Notes: generated from the letters alone by a model not told the origin. Positions 50,235 through 62,757 are shown, counted from the stretch's first letter. The stretch is DNA of 64,000 nucleotides from Gracilaria vermiculophylla (GCA_019155205.2 JAHNZQ020000010.1:1975170-2039169), one strand, 5' to 3'. Program-made: numbers and translations.

Positions 50235-53200
50235 ATGTCCGAACCGAATCTTTCAGAACTGGGCGTCAATGCTCAGAACATAGAAGCAGTGGAAGACGCT
50301 ATTTTCGCGCAAGCAGAAGTACAAGCTAAAAATGCTGAAGCTAAAGAGCTTGAGTCCAACTTAAGTATTGTAGATCAACAGCTGAAAGCAAAGCGTGAAG
50401 AGGAAGCAAACCTTCTCAAGTTGTCATTTTCTATTCGAACAAGCCGCCGTCTAACTTCTGTCGAAGAAAAGATACGAGAACTAGAACAAAAAAAGAGGAA
50501 TCTCCTTGAGGCTAGCGATGCTCGCCAGAAACTTAGTGAGAAAACAAATCTGGTTCAGACGTCAATCGCCGATGATGAACGAAAGCCAGGCGAATCTGAG
50601 CATGATTTTCTTGTCCGCACAGGTCGTGTCACTCCATTTCAAGGACAGTTCAATCACCCAGCAAATCGGACGGGAGCTGCTAATGTCGTTCGTCGTAGGG
50701 TAAAGGGAGCTTTGCAAGAACCTCATCGAGGTAATGATGAAATTGAGTTCACCGTTGAGAACGAAGTTGAACAATCTGTAAAGTCACGGACGAGATCTCA
50801 AGGGGAATCGCGCACGCGCTCTAATAGGCATGTGAAACAAATCAAGTCTGATTCTTTTCATGACGAAGAAGAATATCATCCAAATGAATCAGAGGAAGAA
50901 GTCACTTCTTCGGCGGAAGATGGAAGTTGGTCAATTGATTTTGACAAGTCAGCTAAAAGTAAAAACAGAAAGAGGAAAAGTACTTTTGACTACGCGGTAG
51001 ATTTTGCCGATGATGAATGTGAAGACAAGGGTTTCGAGAACGTTCATCAACTAAAAGAAGGGGATGATTGGGTTATGGCGGACGAGGAGGAAATTGAGCT
51101 TGAAGGTGGTCTTAGAATGCCTTGTTCAATATATGACAAGCTTTTCGACTACCAGAAGACAGGGGTAAGATCATTCTTTGCGGCTAACTTGTATTGTTTT
51201 CACCACAGGAGTCACTAACCATTCTATGTTTTCATGATCAATACAGGTTCAATGGCTCTGGGAGCTTCACACTCAAGGGACCGGGGGTATTCTTGGAGAC
51301 GAAATGGGATTGGGAAAGACCATTCAGATTGTCGCGTTCCTCGCAGCTTTGAACTACAGCGAAAAGCTTCCGGGATCGGTTCTAATCATGGCTCCAACAA
51401 CAGTTTTGCGTCAATGGCTTCGAGAATTCCGTACCTGGTGGCCTAGATTTCGAGTGCGGATTCTCCACCACTCGTTTGAAAACCCAATGCATCGGAACAA
51501 AAAGAAAAGGAGAGTGTACTCCAAATATAATCCTGAAAGCATCGTCCACGATGTAGTGAATGGTTCACATGGTGTGCTCATTACCAGCTATGAACAAGTC
51601 AGAAAGAATCACATCATGTTAGTGGATAGATTTGACTATGTGATCGCTGATGAGGGACACAAGATGAAATCGCCAGACGCAGAAGTGACAGTTGCCTGCA
51701 AGCGATTCGATACTCCTCATCGTATAATCGTTAGCGGATCGCCCTTGCAAAACCATCTGAAGGAGCTTTGGAGTCTCTTTGATTTTGTGTTTCCTGGAAA
51801 GCTGGGAACTCTTCCCGTTTTCCAAGAGCAATTTGTTGTTCCAATTACAATAGGTGGATATGCAACTGCAAGCAAATCCCAGGTGCATACGGCGTACAAA
51901 TGTTCTTTAATGCTTCGGGATTTGATATCACCGTACCTCCTGAGGCGGCTGAAGAAAGATGTTGCAAAGCAGCTTCCAGAGAAAAGCGAACAGATTCTTT
52001 TTGTGCGCCTCACTCCTGAACAACGAGAAAAATACAAAAGGTTCTTAAAGTCCCGATTCATTCGACAAGTTTTGCAGGGCAGGTTGAACCTCCTGTATGC
52101 GATAACTGCCCTCCGAAAAGTCTGTAATCATTGCGATATACCGTTGTTTCACAATGACCATGACACGGATATATCAAAGGGAATAGTGGTTGTAGAACAG
52201 GCTGGATCCAATCGCAAAAAGACTGCGAAGGGGAAAGTCTTTCATGCATTTGAAGAGAAAGAAGAACTGCCTGAAGATTACGGGAATTGGAGACGATCGG
52301 GAAAGTTGATTGTCTTGAACCGCGTCTTAGAGGCGTGGCATGCTGCCAAGAGTAAGGTTCTCATCTTTAGTCAAACGCGAACGATGCTGGATATTTTAGA
52401 GACCTTCGTTAAAGAAAGAAACTACACGTATCAAAGAATGGATGGAGAGACCCCAATAAGATCTCGCATGGAACTTATAGATAATTTCAACAATGACGAC
52501 ACTGTTTTTATTTTCTTGTTGACAACTCGAGTTGGCGGTTTAGGAGTGAACTTGACTGGAGCAGATCGTGTTGTGCTATACGATCCTGATTGGAATCCGA
52601 GCATAGATTTACAGGCAAGAGAACGGGCTTGGCGTGTGGGGCAAACAAAACCAGTTACTATTTACAGGTTTGTCACCAGTGGAACAATTGAAGAAAAGAT
52701 TTACCACAGACAGGTATGTATGGTTTGCATGTGAACATGACGAGCGTAGAACATTATTGTATACTGATTTCATCTCTTCTTGTTGTGACAATACGATTTT
52801 GGCTGTACAGATATACAAACAATTTTTGACAAACAAGGTACTTAGTGATCCCCGTCAACGCCGATTCTTCAAACCAAAGCATATCAAGGACTTGTTCACG
52901 CTCGTGGAAGATGACGAAAATGGAACTGAAACGGGTGATATATTTTCCGGCACGAATGCGAAAGAAGTTAAAGCCCCGAAACCGATAAATTCCGAGGGAG
53001 AAAGGTTGGGTCGTCTGGAGAATAATGCCTCTAACGACACAAATGCTCATGAGGATGGAAACGCAAAACTTCTCAACTCTCTCTTGGAGAACTTGACGGA
53101 CGGCCAGCTGTCAAGCACAATGAATCATGACGCAATTCTAGACGCCGGAAGCGAGGTGAAGGACATTTCTATTGTTGAGTTTGAAGCCAACAAAATAGCA

Positions 53201-53620
53201 CGAGAGGCAATGGAACAGTTGAAGCGCTCCGCTCGTACACGAAGGCGAGCTGGTATTGGCATTCCAACATGGACTGGAAAGTCTGGCTTAGCTGGGTATG
53301 TCAGTAAATCAAGTAGAAATGGTCAATCGAGGGCATCTGCAATACTCAACAAGATTGCCCGACGCGAAGGAGGAACTAATCGAGGAGCAAATGATTCCTC
53401 TCTAAGTGAGCTACTCGCCGACTTATTCGAATTCATAAAGGATCGAGGTGGTCAATGCTCATCGGCAGAAGTTGTGGAGAGTTTCAAGTCGCGAGTTGAA
53501 AACTCTGCCGAGTCTCTCCAACAATTTAAGTCACTTCTGAAACAAATTGCCACATTAGTTAAAGGAGCTGGACCCAATGGATCCTCGTTGTGGAGACTGA
53601 ATGAGAACATTCACGAGTAA
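50235..53620 (+). CDS. ERCC6: CSB/ERCC6/Rad26-like SNF2 ATPase of transcription-coupled repair
   Basis: Three exons, 50235-51164, 51247-52713 and 52811-53620, give 1068 residues; introns of 82 and 97 bp keep phase 0. The first about 290 residues are coiled-coil-like and acidic. The SNF2 motor has motif [11 protein letters not shown], Ia [66 protein letters not shown] and [17 protein letters not shown], the [12 protein letters not shown] run and RLKKDV are those of the Rad26/CSB subfamily. The C-terminus ([13 protein letters not shown] ... GSSLWRL) corresponds to the winged-helix domain of CSB. Known role: binds stalled RNA polymerase II and starts transcription-coupled nucleotide excision repair; nuclear. 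Confidence 0.92.
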
Positions 53621-54675
53621 AAATTGCATTTGACAAAAAGACTTGTTATTTTGGCTGTCGAACGTCGTTCACCGCTGAAAACGGCACTATTGTACCACTT
53701 ACAGACGTGGCCACAAATACAAAAATTTGGACATTAACAGGCTATTAATACCGCTAGTTTTCATCAATCCATTTTTCTACATCGCCAGTTTGGACAAACT
53801 CGCAAACACCTCCAAACTAGAGGTCTTGCGACTTCACTGGCGAGTTTTGGCACTCTAGCTTCGGCTGAACGCAGACGGCCACTTTCAACCGGCACATCAC
53901 GCGCTTCCCAGCGCCTTTGTCCCACTCGATCAATCTCATATCTCCCGCTCTTTCTTCTCCGTGGCCAACTTCCATCGAGCCCAATCTGCCCTCACTCAAA
54001 CCCCAACTCCTCCACGACTCCACTGCACTCTCAGCATTGCCGTTCCACCACCTCCTCCACTTTTTTTCTTCTCTATCGTCGCAGTTTTTTGGTTGCTTTC
54101 AAGATTTTATTCTGTTTCCGGAATTCTCTGCAGGCTCGCGTCTTTCCTAGAAGTAGTGATGATGACTTTTCACGTACTTGAACCACATGCATAGCAACTA
54201 TTTCGCACGTGATGACTCTTTATTTGGATGTAATTCAGTTGCGGGGCACTTTCTGCTTCTGATGGAAGATCTGTAGAAAACCTACAACAGAGATCACTTC
54301 GTGCATACCTCGATCCCAAAGGTCTGTCATTTAAATAATATTATCAACGAACGCATATCGCTCATTGAGGGCAATACAGGATTCTTTCAGCGGGAAATAG
54401 AGAGCTTATGTCAAATTGTCCGTCCAGTTATTGCTTTTCGTATCTACCATACCTATGAGGTGTGTGCTAGTTCTGCTGTAAGAAATGCAAACTTTCTTCC
54501 CGCGAGAGAGTTGTGGCGACGGCACTTTAACTCCGTGATTGCAACAGTATTTGCACAGAGGTATCGTGCTGGAACCACAGCAGAACGTCGCTTCAAGACG
54601 ACTGCATGTTCATCTGCAGCATTATTAGCGCGTTCATGGCAGCACAGATTACGTGGCCTCTGTCGGAGCAAAGAC
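53621..54675. other. Intergenic, no supported gene
   Basis: C/T-rich at 53930-54080, otherwise unremarkable. Frames at 53917-54194 and 54301-54879 have no recognisable content; the latter runs into the LTR. The end of the region is the outer edge of a retrotransposon; the flanking five bases are AAGAC. Confidence 0.4.
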
Positions 54676-54928
54676 TGGGGTACTGTCAGCCGTTCTCTCG
54701 AGATAGTAAAGCACAAGCTCCGTTACGAAATTTTGTTGACTCCAAAGGTGTGTGTTCCTAAAGATGGTCTCTGGTATCCGCTATCGCGAGCCGGAGGAAT
54801 TCTTAAAGGGGATCCGCAAACACCAAACGGAGGGGGGAGATCCACCGGGAGCGAAATGCTCCTACAGGCGCTGCTATGATGCGACCTGGGGATCGGCGGC
54901 TTAGAAACCGGAGTTCATCGACGAGAGA

Positions 54929-55282
54929 TGTAGTGCAATGCCAAAGGCGGGAAAACACCACGAAGACGTTCGGAATCTTCCCCTTCTAGGGTAGCAAAGC
55001 CAACAGAGCCACTCTGGGCGTGCCACGGCGAAGCCGATTTGTAAGATCGAGGGCANNNNNNNNNNNNNNNNNNNNNNNNNNNNNNNNNNNNNNNNNNNNN
55101 NNNNNNNNNNNNNNNNNNNNNNNNNNNNNNNNNNNNNNNNNNNNNNNNNNNNNNNACTCGGCAGTCCGGCGTGCACCTTAGCGGCCAACCGCTGCGCTAA
55201 TCATCATAAAGTAACCATACCTCTTCGGCGGGCAAGTACCGACTAAGTCGTGAGAAATGCCCCAGAAGGGCGTTGCACTTCA
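54929..55282. mobile_element. Small non-autonomous DNA element inserted in the LTR
   Basis: Terminal inverted repeats TGTAGTGCAATGCC on the left and TGAAGTGCAACGCC (reverse complement of the right end) differ at two positions. A 5-bp direct repeat AGAGA flanks it (54924-54928 and 55283-55287), and removing it restores the LTR sequence CGAGAGACTCC seen in other copies. Its true length is unknown because 100 Ns lie inside. No coding capacity is visible in the sequenced part. Confidence 0.65.
55056..55155. other. Assembly gap (100 N)
   Basis: Exactly 100 undetermined bases, the usual placeholder for a gap of unknown size. Distances across it are not real, and linkage of the two sides depends on scaffolding, though the LTR halves on both sides fit one another. 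Confidence 0.98.
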
Positions 55283-55588
55283 AGAGACTCCAACCGGAAA
55301 GCAGATGAAGAGTCAAGCGTGCTTCTCTTGATGTCCTCAAAGGGGAGCTCAACTTGCAGATTAAGTATCAAGCCAGGAGCCCGACTCGGCAGGTCTCACT
55401 ACAGTACTAATTACATGCATAACTTATCTACAATAAGTAATAATTCTAGCGTCCCTTTCAGATAATGTAGCTTAAAAGTGCGGTATTATGCACCACGTGG
55501 CCCAGCTAATAAAATAAGAGCCCTCCTTAGGAATATTATGCCATAAGGCCACACCACCATTTTTCCCTTGCGAACCACTGTACTACAT

Positions 55589-55600
55589 ACCCCCTTTCGT
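55589..55600 (-). promoter_or_regulatory. Polypurine tract of element B
   Basis: On the minus strand CGAAAGGGGGTA lies directly before the LTR start TGTAGTACAGTGG, the expected place and composition of the plus-strand primer for reverse transcription. Confidence 0.8.
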
Positions 55601-55691
55601 AAATTGCACTACGTCCTCAAGGTCTATCTTCCGCTTCCGTGATCCCCGGGGTGGCTCCTATCGGTGTTGCTGCAAGCTCGGCCTCTGGCGA

Positions 55692-58190
55692 TTGACACAT
55701 TCTCTCCTTCAGCCGTTCCTCCATTTCTTCATACTTCTGTGCGGCGCATTGCCGCGGGCTCGCGGTTCATTCCCTGCGGTGTTTGCGGGCCTCGCTCCTC
55801 CTCTGCTCTACTGGGTCTTCTCCTTATCGGCGTATCCCATCTGTGCAACCGCACCAGTTGGCGGCTTGAGCTCCCGCGCACTCGAGTTCGTCGTGCGCGG
55901 TGCAGTCGCGCAACCTCCGTGACCGGAGCGTGGGTCAGTCCAGAGTGGACACTTACTCCCTTGAGGCGCTTTCCACTCCGATTCCTTCGAGAATTCTCCT
56001 TCGGGAAACACCCACTTCATCGCGTCCGTTCATTCATTCTCTTTGAAGATACAAGTCTTAAAATCCTCTCGTCTGCGTCCCCGTCGTCCTCCACTGGATA
56101 TGAACATACGCCTCGCTATAATGCTCCATACCTTGCTTGATTCTGGTTGCCCGGCTTCTCGTCAAATTCCGCGATGGCGGCTCGACGTGGCTGCCTCCTC
56201 AGTAGTGCATATAACCACTGGTCGTTCCCCAAGTGGTGTCAAATCTCTCTCCCCAAGTGCTGCCACGCGTTCGGTCGCCTTCCATCCAGCTTCCTACACC
56301 TCCGGCATGTATTCTCCGACTCCGGCGCCTACGTCTCTTTCGAATCCTGAGGTGTACCACACCTCGACCGCTGCACTGTTCCGTTCTGCAGAGCATTTCG
56401 ATCATCGTGCCACGCGGGTCTTCGTCCCATTCCACGACAGGTGCGTAAGCCTTCCGTGCCCAGTGTAGGATTACATTCACCACTTCGGTCCATACCTTCA
56501 GGCGATGCGATTCCGCGCCATACCGAAGGTTGAGTGGAACGACTAGAAGCGGAACCGGGTGGATGCCTATCGCGCTCATTGGCTCCATACTCCGGTGCAC
56601 GGTGACAACGCTCCAACCACTGTGGGACACTGCGATACTCCATACCTGAGAAGTGCTAAGGAGCGAAAGATCCAGGCGCGACTCCAGGTACTGCTCCACA
56701 GAGAGAGCTCACAACAGAGAGCGGGGCGACCCGGAAGCATTGCCGACGGGCGCTCTGCCCTCGCTGTGTTGCCGTTCGATCCCCCATACGATCGCCCCTA
56801 CTGGCTCAATCGGAATCGATGGAGAATGCACCTTGCGGGCGAGACTCGAGTACGCACCGCTTTCGGGTACTTCTATGGTTGGCATAACACGGAATTCCAT
56901 TACATGCCTTCCCAGCAGCGTCCAAAGTACTACTTCATGGTGAATGACTCCTGGAGGGACCACTGGGTATCCCCGCACCTCTGCCTGGCGACGCCCATGA
57001 CCTTCGCGTTCCACACCTCCGAGGTTCTGGATCCCCATGACTCCTTAGAGTGGTTTGTCATGTTGGTCGCCTCGACGGAATTCGCGGTCAGCACCCTGAT
57101 GGCGTATCTCCAAGCACTGGACGGAGGCGTAACCTCTTATACTCGTTGCCGCGACGGCCTCTTCTACTCGGACTCGTCGTATCAGCCGGCCACCGGACGT
57201 TGACTCCTCTTGTCGGCGTCAATTATCCGGGTCTTGCGCTCCTTTGGCATCCAAATCCTTATTAAGGGCACCGCATGGAGTGAGTCCGAGGCGGAGACGC
57301 TGTTGAATTACAACTTGCAGGTGGCGTGGAATAACACACCGGGCTTCCTTTGGTACGACTACAGCGAGGACAAGTTCCACCCCATTGTGAGGAGTCCAAA
57401 TGGAGACGATGACGGGCGAGCATACCCTACCTTTCCCCGTCTGGCGCCTTCTCGGGATCCTCAGGTGCCACGGCTCCGAGTACCCGACTAAGTCCCCTCG
57501 ATGGGAAGCCTGGTGCATGATACGCCCCGTCGGCAACTGGCTCTGTCCCAGGATATGGGCGCGCCTTCTGAGGTGATATCGCCGCGACCCTTCGCAATGC
57601 CGGGCGCTCCTGCAGTGGTAGCCACCGTGTCTCCTATGAAAGAGGCCGAGATTGCTCCCGTCCCGGTACTTTCGGTCCCAGTGATGCAAGCCCGCCTGCG
57701 GAGCGTCCCTGTGTCTGTTCTTCAGCCTCGCCTGCGGAGCGTTCCAGTTCCCGCACCGCCATCACCTCCGTTGTCACCAACTCCGTCCTTGGCTTTGCCG
57801 ACCTCCACTGGGGAACCCGCGGGATCTCGTCGAGAAGCCCCTGTCCCAGCTGGTCTTCCGTGCGCGGCTTCTTCCGTGGCGGTTGCTGCGCCGTCAACGG
57901 AGGTGGCCGCATCGGGTGCACTGTCGGGCGGGGTCTTCTCTGGGGCTCTGGAGGTTGCCTTCCAGGAGTTGATGCAGGCGTGCCTGGTGACAGGCCGTCA
58001 TGCTCCGGCTTCTCCTGTAAAGGCTCTGCGCGAGGCGCATGCTTGGGTCTTAGAGCTCCACAAGGCACGGCCAAAACGGGCCTCGATGGCGGCCATTAAG
58101 GAAAGCTTGTCGGAGTTCTTCGATAGCCAAGCGCTCACGGCAAAAGCGCGCCTCGAAGCGGAGTACGCAACGCAATTCGGTGGCCCGTAG
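55692..58190 (+). pseudogene. Long antisense open frame in the retroelement (accessory ORF)
   Basis: On the plus strand, opposite to gag-pol, the segments 55692-55922, 56043-56468, 56559-57203, 57210-57491 and 57501-58190 all lie in the same reading frame and are separated only by single stops (at about 55922, 55964, 56468, 56549, 57203 and 57491). Composition is protein-like: aromatic-rich blocks such as FGYFYGWHNTEFHYMP and KYYFMVNDSWRDHW, then a Pro/Ala/Ser-rich segment, then a helical end (ALREAHAWVLELHKARPKRA). I recognise no domain. It lies between the chromodomain and the polypurine tract, where some plant Ty3/gypsy elements carry accessory frames. It could be such a frame or captured host sequence. 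Confidence 0.5.
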
Positions 58191-58432
58191 GTGATAGAAC
58201 CCTGGCGGTTGAAAGATCCTTCGGATGGAGCACAAGCTCCATGAATGGTGGTTCCAATATGACTAGGCCGTGCTCACGTGCTCAGCGACATGAAGTGCCG
58301 CCGTAGGAGCTGCAGAAAAGCGAGCAACGGCATCCTGGAGGCGAAAAAGATAACTCCAGGTACGGGATAGACTGCGGAGGCGAAAAAAAACTCCGGTTGG
58401 GGGCCCCCTCCCCCTTTCCTAAACGGAAGCGC
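58191..58432. other. Spacer between antisense frame and chromodomain
   Basis: 242 bases inside element B with A-rich and C-rich runs (around 58383-58420). No frame of note. Confidence 0.4.
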
Positions 58433-58765
58433 CTATGTGGAGAGGCGTTTCCGCACCAGATTGGTGTGGTATCGCCTAGGGAAGTTCTCAAGGATGTGTT
58501 TCGGAGGTTCTTCCGTGACGTCCTTCGAGGTGTACCCATACCAGCGGACGCGGTACAGTATTCCTGCAGGGGTTTGTCGATGGGAGACGATGTGGTCTAC
58601 CGCGTAGAAAATATCACTTTCAGGGGTCAGGATGGCGTCGGAAGTCTCCAGTAGTGGTTCCTCGAGAGTGGTGATGTGGTTCCCAGTATCCCGTGGTGTC
58701 GTCGCACCTGAGGTGGTCGGATGAGGAAGTTCCGCACGTTGTCTCTGAGGTGAGGTAGCGGGCAT
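58433..58765 (-). pseudogene. Chromodomain at the end of pol, element B
   Basis: The minus strand reads YAVDHIVSHRQ...ILYRVRWYGYTSKDVTEEP and then HILENFPRRYHTNL: a chromodomain with the aromatic residues (Y..., W, Y) and the C-terminal helix. In chromoviruses it directs integration to particular chromatin. It is separated from the integrase core by frameshifts, so no joined product is made. Confidence 0.75.
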
Positions 58766-59067
58766 TTCTGAGAGGCTGGTCGTCGGGAATTTTCGTCACC
58801 CTATTACGGGAGACGACGTCCCTGAGGCCGTTCATTTCCATGGCGACAGTATCCCTATAGGTGGCCAGGACTTTTTAGGACCCTGAGGTGGTTGGCGCTA
58901 ACTTGCGCGTGACGTCCGGCGGTTCGTCGGATGTTTCCCCGGGTTTGTCGAGGAAAACCTCGTCGCCTTCCTTCAGGTGAGGGCCTTCCATCACTTTCCG
59001 GTCGAAGTCCTGTTTGTGTCTCCTCTACCAGGCATTGAGTCTCTCCTTTGCAAGGGAGAGTGCGTTC

Positions 59068-60053
59068 TCATACCTCCTTAGGATGGAGCGTTTGACTTGC
59101 GCCGCTGTTGGCGCCTGTGGCCCATCCGCCGGGTGCGCAGTAGCGCGTGCCGCAATGACGGCACTTGGCGGAATGCGCGAGAGCACCAGATTGAAAAGAA
59201 GGTCCCCATGGAGCGGTGCACCTGCAGGTTGTATGCATACGTGGGGGGGCCCACATATGCGTCTCAATCTTTCTGGTGGTCCGCGACGTAGTGCTTAAGC
59301 CTCGAGGTGATGTTCTTGTTGAACCTTTCCGCCTGCTCGGTGGTCTGGGGGGTGATAGGCAGTTATAAACAACTCTTTCATCCCCAGCATTCCGGAAACG
59401 GCGCTGAAGAGCTTCGCCGCAAACTGGGGGCCACTTTCCGTAAGGAGGTATAATGGTATCCCGTAAGAGTAGACCCAATGCTCCAGAAAGGCGTCGGTAA
59501 TCACTGCTGCGGTTGTGCTCCGGAGGGTGATGGCACGCGTGATCTTCGAGAAATGATCCGTGATCACGAGGATAAATCGGTGCCCTCGCTCCGTCTTGGG
59601 GAGAAGACCCAAGATGTCCATGGCCACAAACTCCAACGGTCCTTAAGATGGGAGCAGTGTGAGCAGCGTCCGGTGATTCCGTATATTCCCCCTAGCAGCG
59701 GCGCAAGAGTAGCAATCTGCCACCGTTTGGAAGCCGTCATTAGCCATGTTTGGCCAACAGAACTCCTTTTTTATGGTGAAATACATCCGCGATCCACCGG
59801 GGTGCCCGGCGAGGCGAGGATAGTGCAAAAGATACAAAACTCTTGCCCGTAGCTTCGTTGGCACCATCTTTTGGAGAGCTCCATCCAGGGGGGAGCGGCG
59901 CACAAGCACGCCGTCTCGGTCAAAGTCGAATGACGATGTAAAACTCCCCACAGTGGCGAGGCACTCCTTGCAGTATGCATCCGTACTCTCTACCTTCAGG
60001 ACCTCCGCTACGGTGATTAGGAGAACTTCTTTCTCCTGCTTAACAAGAGCCAT
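59068..60053 (-). pseudogene. Integrase of element B
   Basis: Zinc-binding part: LHYPRLAGHPG ... CYSCAAARG (HHCC) within 60053-59643. Catalytic core in 59636-59295: first Asp in VAMDILG; the place of the second Asp reads LTESGPQF, with Glu where DNGPQF is usual. The third residue, Glu of the QAERFN motif, lies in another frame because of a one-base shift near 59345 in a C-run. The C-terminal part continues in 59267-59025 and nearby frames. Inactive. Confidence 0.8.
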
Positions 60054-60175
60054 CTCCTCAGGGGGTCCACTCTACCGGCCTTCAGGTTTACAGCATTCCA
60101 AGCATTCTCCATTGGATCTTTCTTTCTCGTCGGCATCTAGGGTGACCAGACACGGGATGTTGTCCTGCAAGGTGT

Positions 60176-61636
60176 TTAGTCTTTCCCCTCGGTGGAGATT
60201 CGCGAGAGCGCGTCCGCTGCCTGGTGTTTAATGCCAGGGAGGTAGGCGATGTCAAATTCGAACTTCAGGAAGCGTAACCTCCACCTTTCCAGGCGACTGG
60301 AAGCATCGGTTGAGGACAGTATCCACTTCAGTGGGGCGTCGTCCTTCCTCAAGGTAAAACGCGCACTTTCTAGGTACGGGCGTATAAGCAAGACCGCCCA
60401 TACGATGGCAAGACATTCGCGCTTCGATGTGGAGTAGTTCCGCTCTGTAGGGGTGAGGCTGCGACTCCAGTATCCGATGGGTTGAAGTCCACCTTTTGGT
60501 TGCTCCTATAGGAGGGCACACCCGATTTGGTATTTACAGGCGTCCGTGTCCAGCACCATTCGGCCGTGCCGCTTCGAAAGTACCAACATCAGTGGTTCTA
60601 TTAGTCTCCTCTTCAGGGTGTCAAAGGCTTCAAACCCCTCTTCCGTCAAGATGGCCAATGGCGTCGGCTTTTCCGTCTCCAAGAGGCGATTTAACGGCGC
60701 CGCTGTACGGGAGAAATTCGGTACAAACCTTCGGAAGACGTTAAACAACCCTAGGAAGAAGCGGAGCTCCGTCTGGTTTGTGGGAGGGAGAGCTTCCATT
60801 ATGGCATGCTGAGTTTTCCTGGAAACCGGTAGGTGGCCCGGGAGCACAACGTGCCCCAGGTAGTCCACCGACGACTTGAAAAGGAAACATTTCTCCAGCT
60901 TCAAGGTGAGTCCAGCATCCTTTAGGAGTTGGAGCACATTCTTCACGTGAATGAAGTGCTCCTCCACGCTGCGGGAGTATATGATGACGTCGTCAATATA
61001 CACCAAGGCGTACTGCCATTTCACCTTTGACAGGATAATGTCCACCGCTCGTTGGAACGTAGTGGGTGTATTCTTCAACGCAAAAGGCATCCCTAGGAAT
61101 CTGAAGATACCACAGTGCGCGGTGATCGTTTTCATATCCTTATCGGAGTCGTCCATCTCAATCTGCCAGTGGCCGCTGTTGGCATCCAGCGTGGAGAAAA
61201 CGGACGCATCGCCTGAGGAGTCGATACATTCATCCATACGGGGTATCGGCTCCGAATCGCGTACCGTCACCTCGTTAAAACGCCTGTAGTCGATAGAGAA
61301 CCTTTAGGAGCCATCTTTCTTCTCGAAAAACACCACCGGGAAGGCCCATTTGGAATTGGAAGGCACGATATCGCCCTTGTCTAGCATCCGGTGGACCTCA
61401 TCGCGCTCGAAATCGCGCGCATGGGGTCCGGCCCTCCTCGGAAATTGATGTACTTGTTTCGCAGCAGGTTTGAGCTGGATCATGTGCTTGGTAAGGCTGA
61501 CCTGACCCAGGCGACCAGACCACATGTCCTCAAAGGCGGATAGCATCTTCACTATCCTATGGCGGTATCCTTTAAAGTCCTCGCCAATTTGGAGCTTCTT
61601 CTGCCAAATGGCAGGATTCCCTTCCTCTGGAGCCAT
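60176..61636 (-). pseudogene. Reverse transcriptase and RNase H of element B
   Basis: One frame from 61636 to 60176 broken by single stops (near 61303 within the KKDGS/RF.IDYRR motif and near 60506). RT signatures: FDTLDANSGHWQIE-like block (read STLDANSGHWQIEMD), GMPFALKNTPTTFQR, and the active site VYIDDVIIYSRS. RNase H follows: VLDTDACKYQIGCALL, then LIRPYLESARFTLRKDDAPL and HQAADALSRI. Clear Ty3/gypsy type. The active-site Asp pair is intact although the frame is broken. Confidence 0.88.
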
Positions 61637-62512
61637 TTAAGTCGCGTCAGCCTCCACAGTGGCGATGGCATCGTGGTCCGAAAGGTCTTCCGCACGAGGA
61701 AAATGAGCCAGTCCTTCAGGGGCGGGAAGTGCCAGTCCGAAGACAGATCCTTTTTGGAGCCGTACTGGTGACTCCTTCAGGTTGGCGAGCACAACCATTA
61801 AGGGGATGTTCGGTATTATTTCCATAACACCATTCGTTATCATGGAGTGCTGCTTCGTCGTCAGGCGTGGACTTCCCTGTAGGAATGAAAGGCGAGATGC
61901 AGAGTTCTGCACCCAAACTTCGGTCTGACGCCTTGCAGGTATTTCGATGCTCTTCACCACTCGGAGCTTATTCGACTGCGTCTCCTTTGGAAGATTACTC
62001 ACGTGACGCGCATTGACGTACGGTCCTGGAGATGTGGATACGATACCTACAGGGGCGGCGTCGTGAAACGTCACCTTCCGCAAGCGTGGGTAGATTGCAC
62101 GTACATATCGATCCACTAAGGAAGTTCCAAATATGCATTGTGCGGCCAAGTTGGTCGCAACGAGGAACCACCCCTTCACCTGTCAGGAGCCCAACCGGAG
62201 GTACACGGGGATTGCGCGGAGGATGGCCAATGCTCGACGCGACACATCATGCACCATAGGGAGCTTTTCAGTACTCAAGGAGCCCAGAGCAGACCGCGGG
62301 AGCACGTCGGCGTGCACCAGATTTGGGCCAGCACCGGTATGGAGGATAGCACGCACCGTGGTGGAGGCGAGCGGTGAACATCCTATAGAGGCGAATACAT
62401 TGTGATTCTCACGGCGGAGCGTGCAAACAGAATCCTCAAAGCTGTCGAATGGGTCCAACAGGATTGGGAGGCCCGCCGATTCTGCGTCGACGGAGCAGAC
62501 TGCCTCTTCCAC
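61637..62512 (-). pseudogene. Aspartic protease region of element B
   Basis: The minus strand reads TVRAILHTGAGPNLVHADVL, the retropepsin active site, but with His in place of the catalytic Asp of DTGA. A stop near 62183 interrupts the same frame, which continues to 61637 through a linker toward reverse transcriptase. Inactive on both counts. Confidence 0.75.
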
Positions 62513-62757
62513 TTTCCTTCAGGCGACCTCCGTGGAGCTGAGTCTCGATGGTAAGGTGCCACGCGGAGCCTCTACGCGTGGCTCTGAGGATTTTCCTGGT
62601 TGGAGAGGGGCTGAGTTCCGGTCAAGGACGGCGCCTGCGGTTGTGTATCGCTATGCGACGTGTTCCCTTGAGGTGCAACCGGCTTGGGCACTGCCACCTG
62701 CGTTGCGGGTGCAAGTGACATTGGGACAGGCTGCACTCCCGCTGGAGTACCGTAACC

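Larger units (their letters stand above)
54676..55588 (-). repeat. 3' LTR of element B, interrupted
   Basis: LTR copy starting TGGGGTACTGTCAG and ending CCACTGTACTACA on the plus strand; sense is minus. It is split by an inserted DNA element at 54929-55282 that contains an assembly gap. Its inner edge abuts a perfect polypurine tract, which fixes the orientation of this LTR family. Confidence 0.85.
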
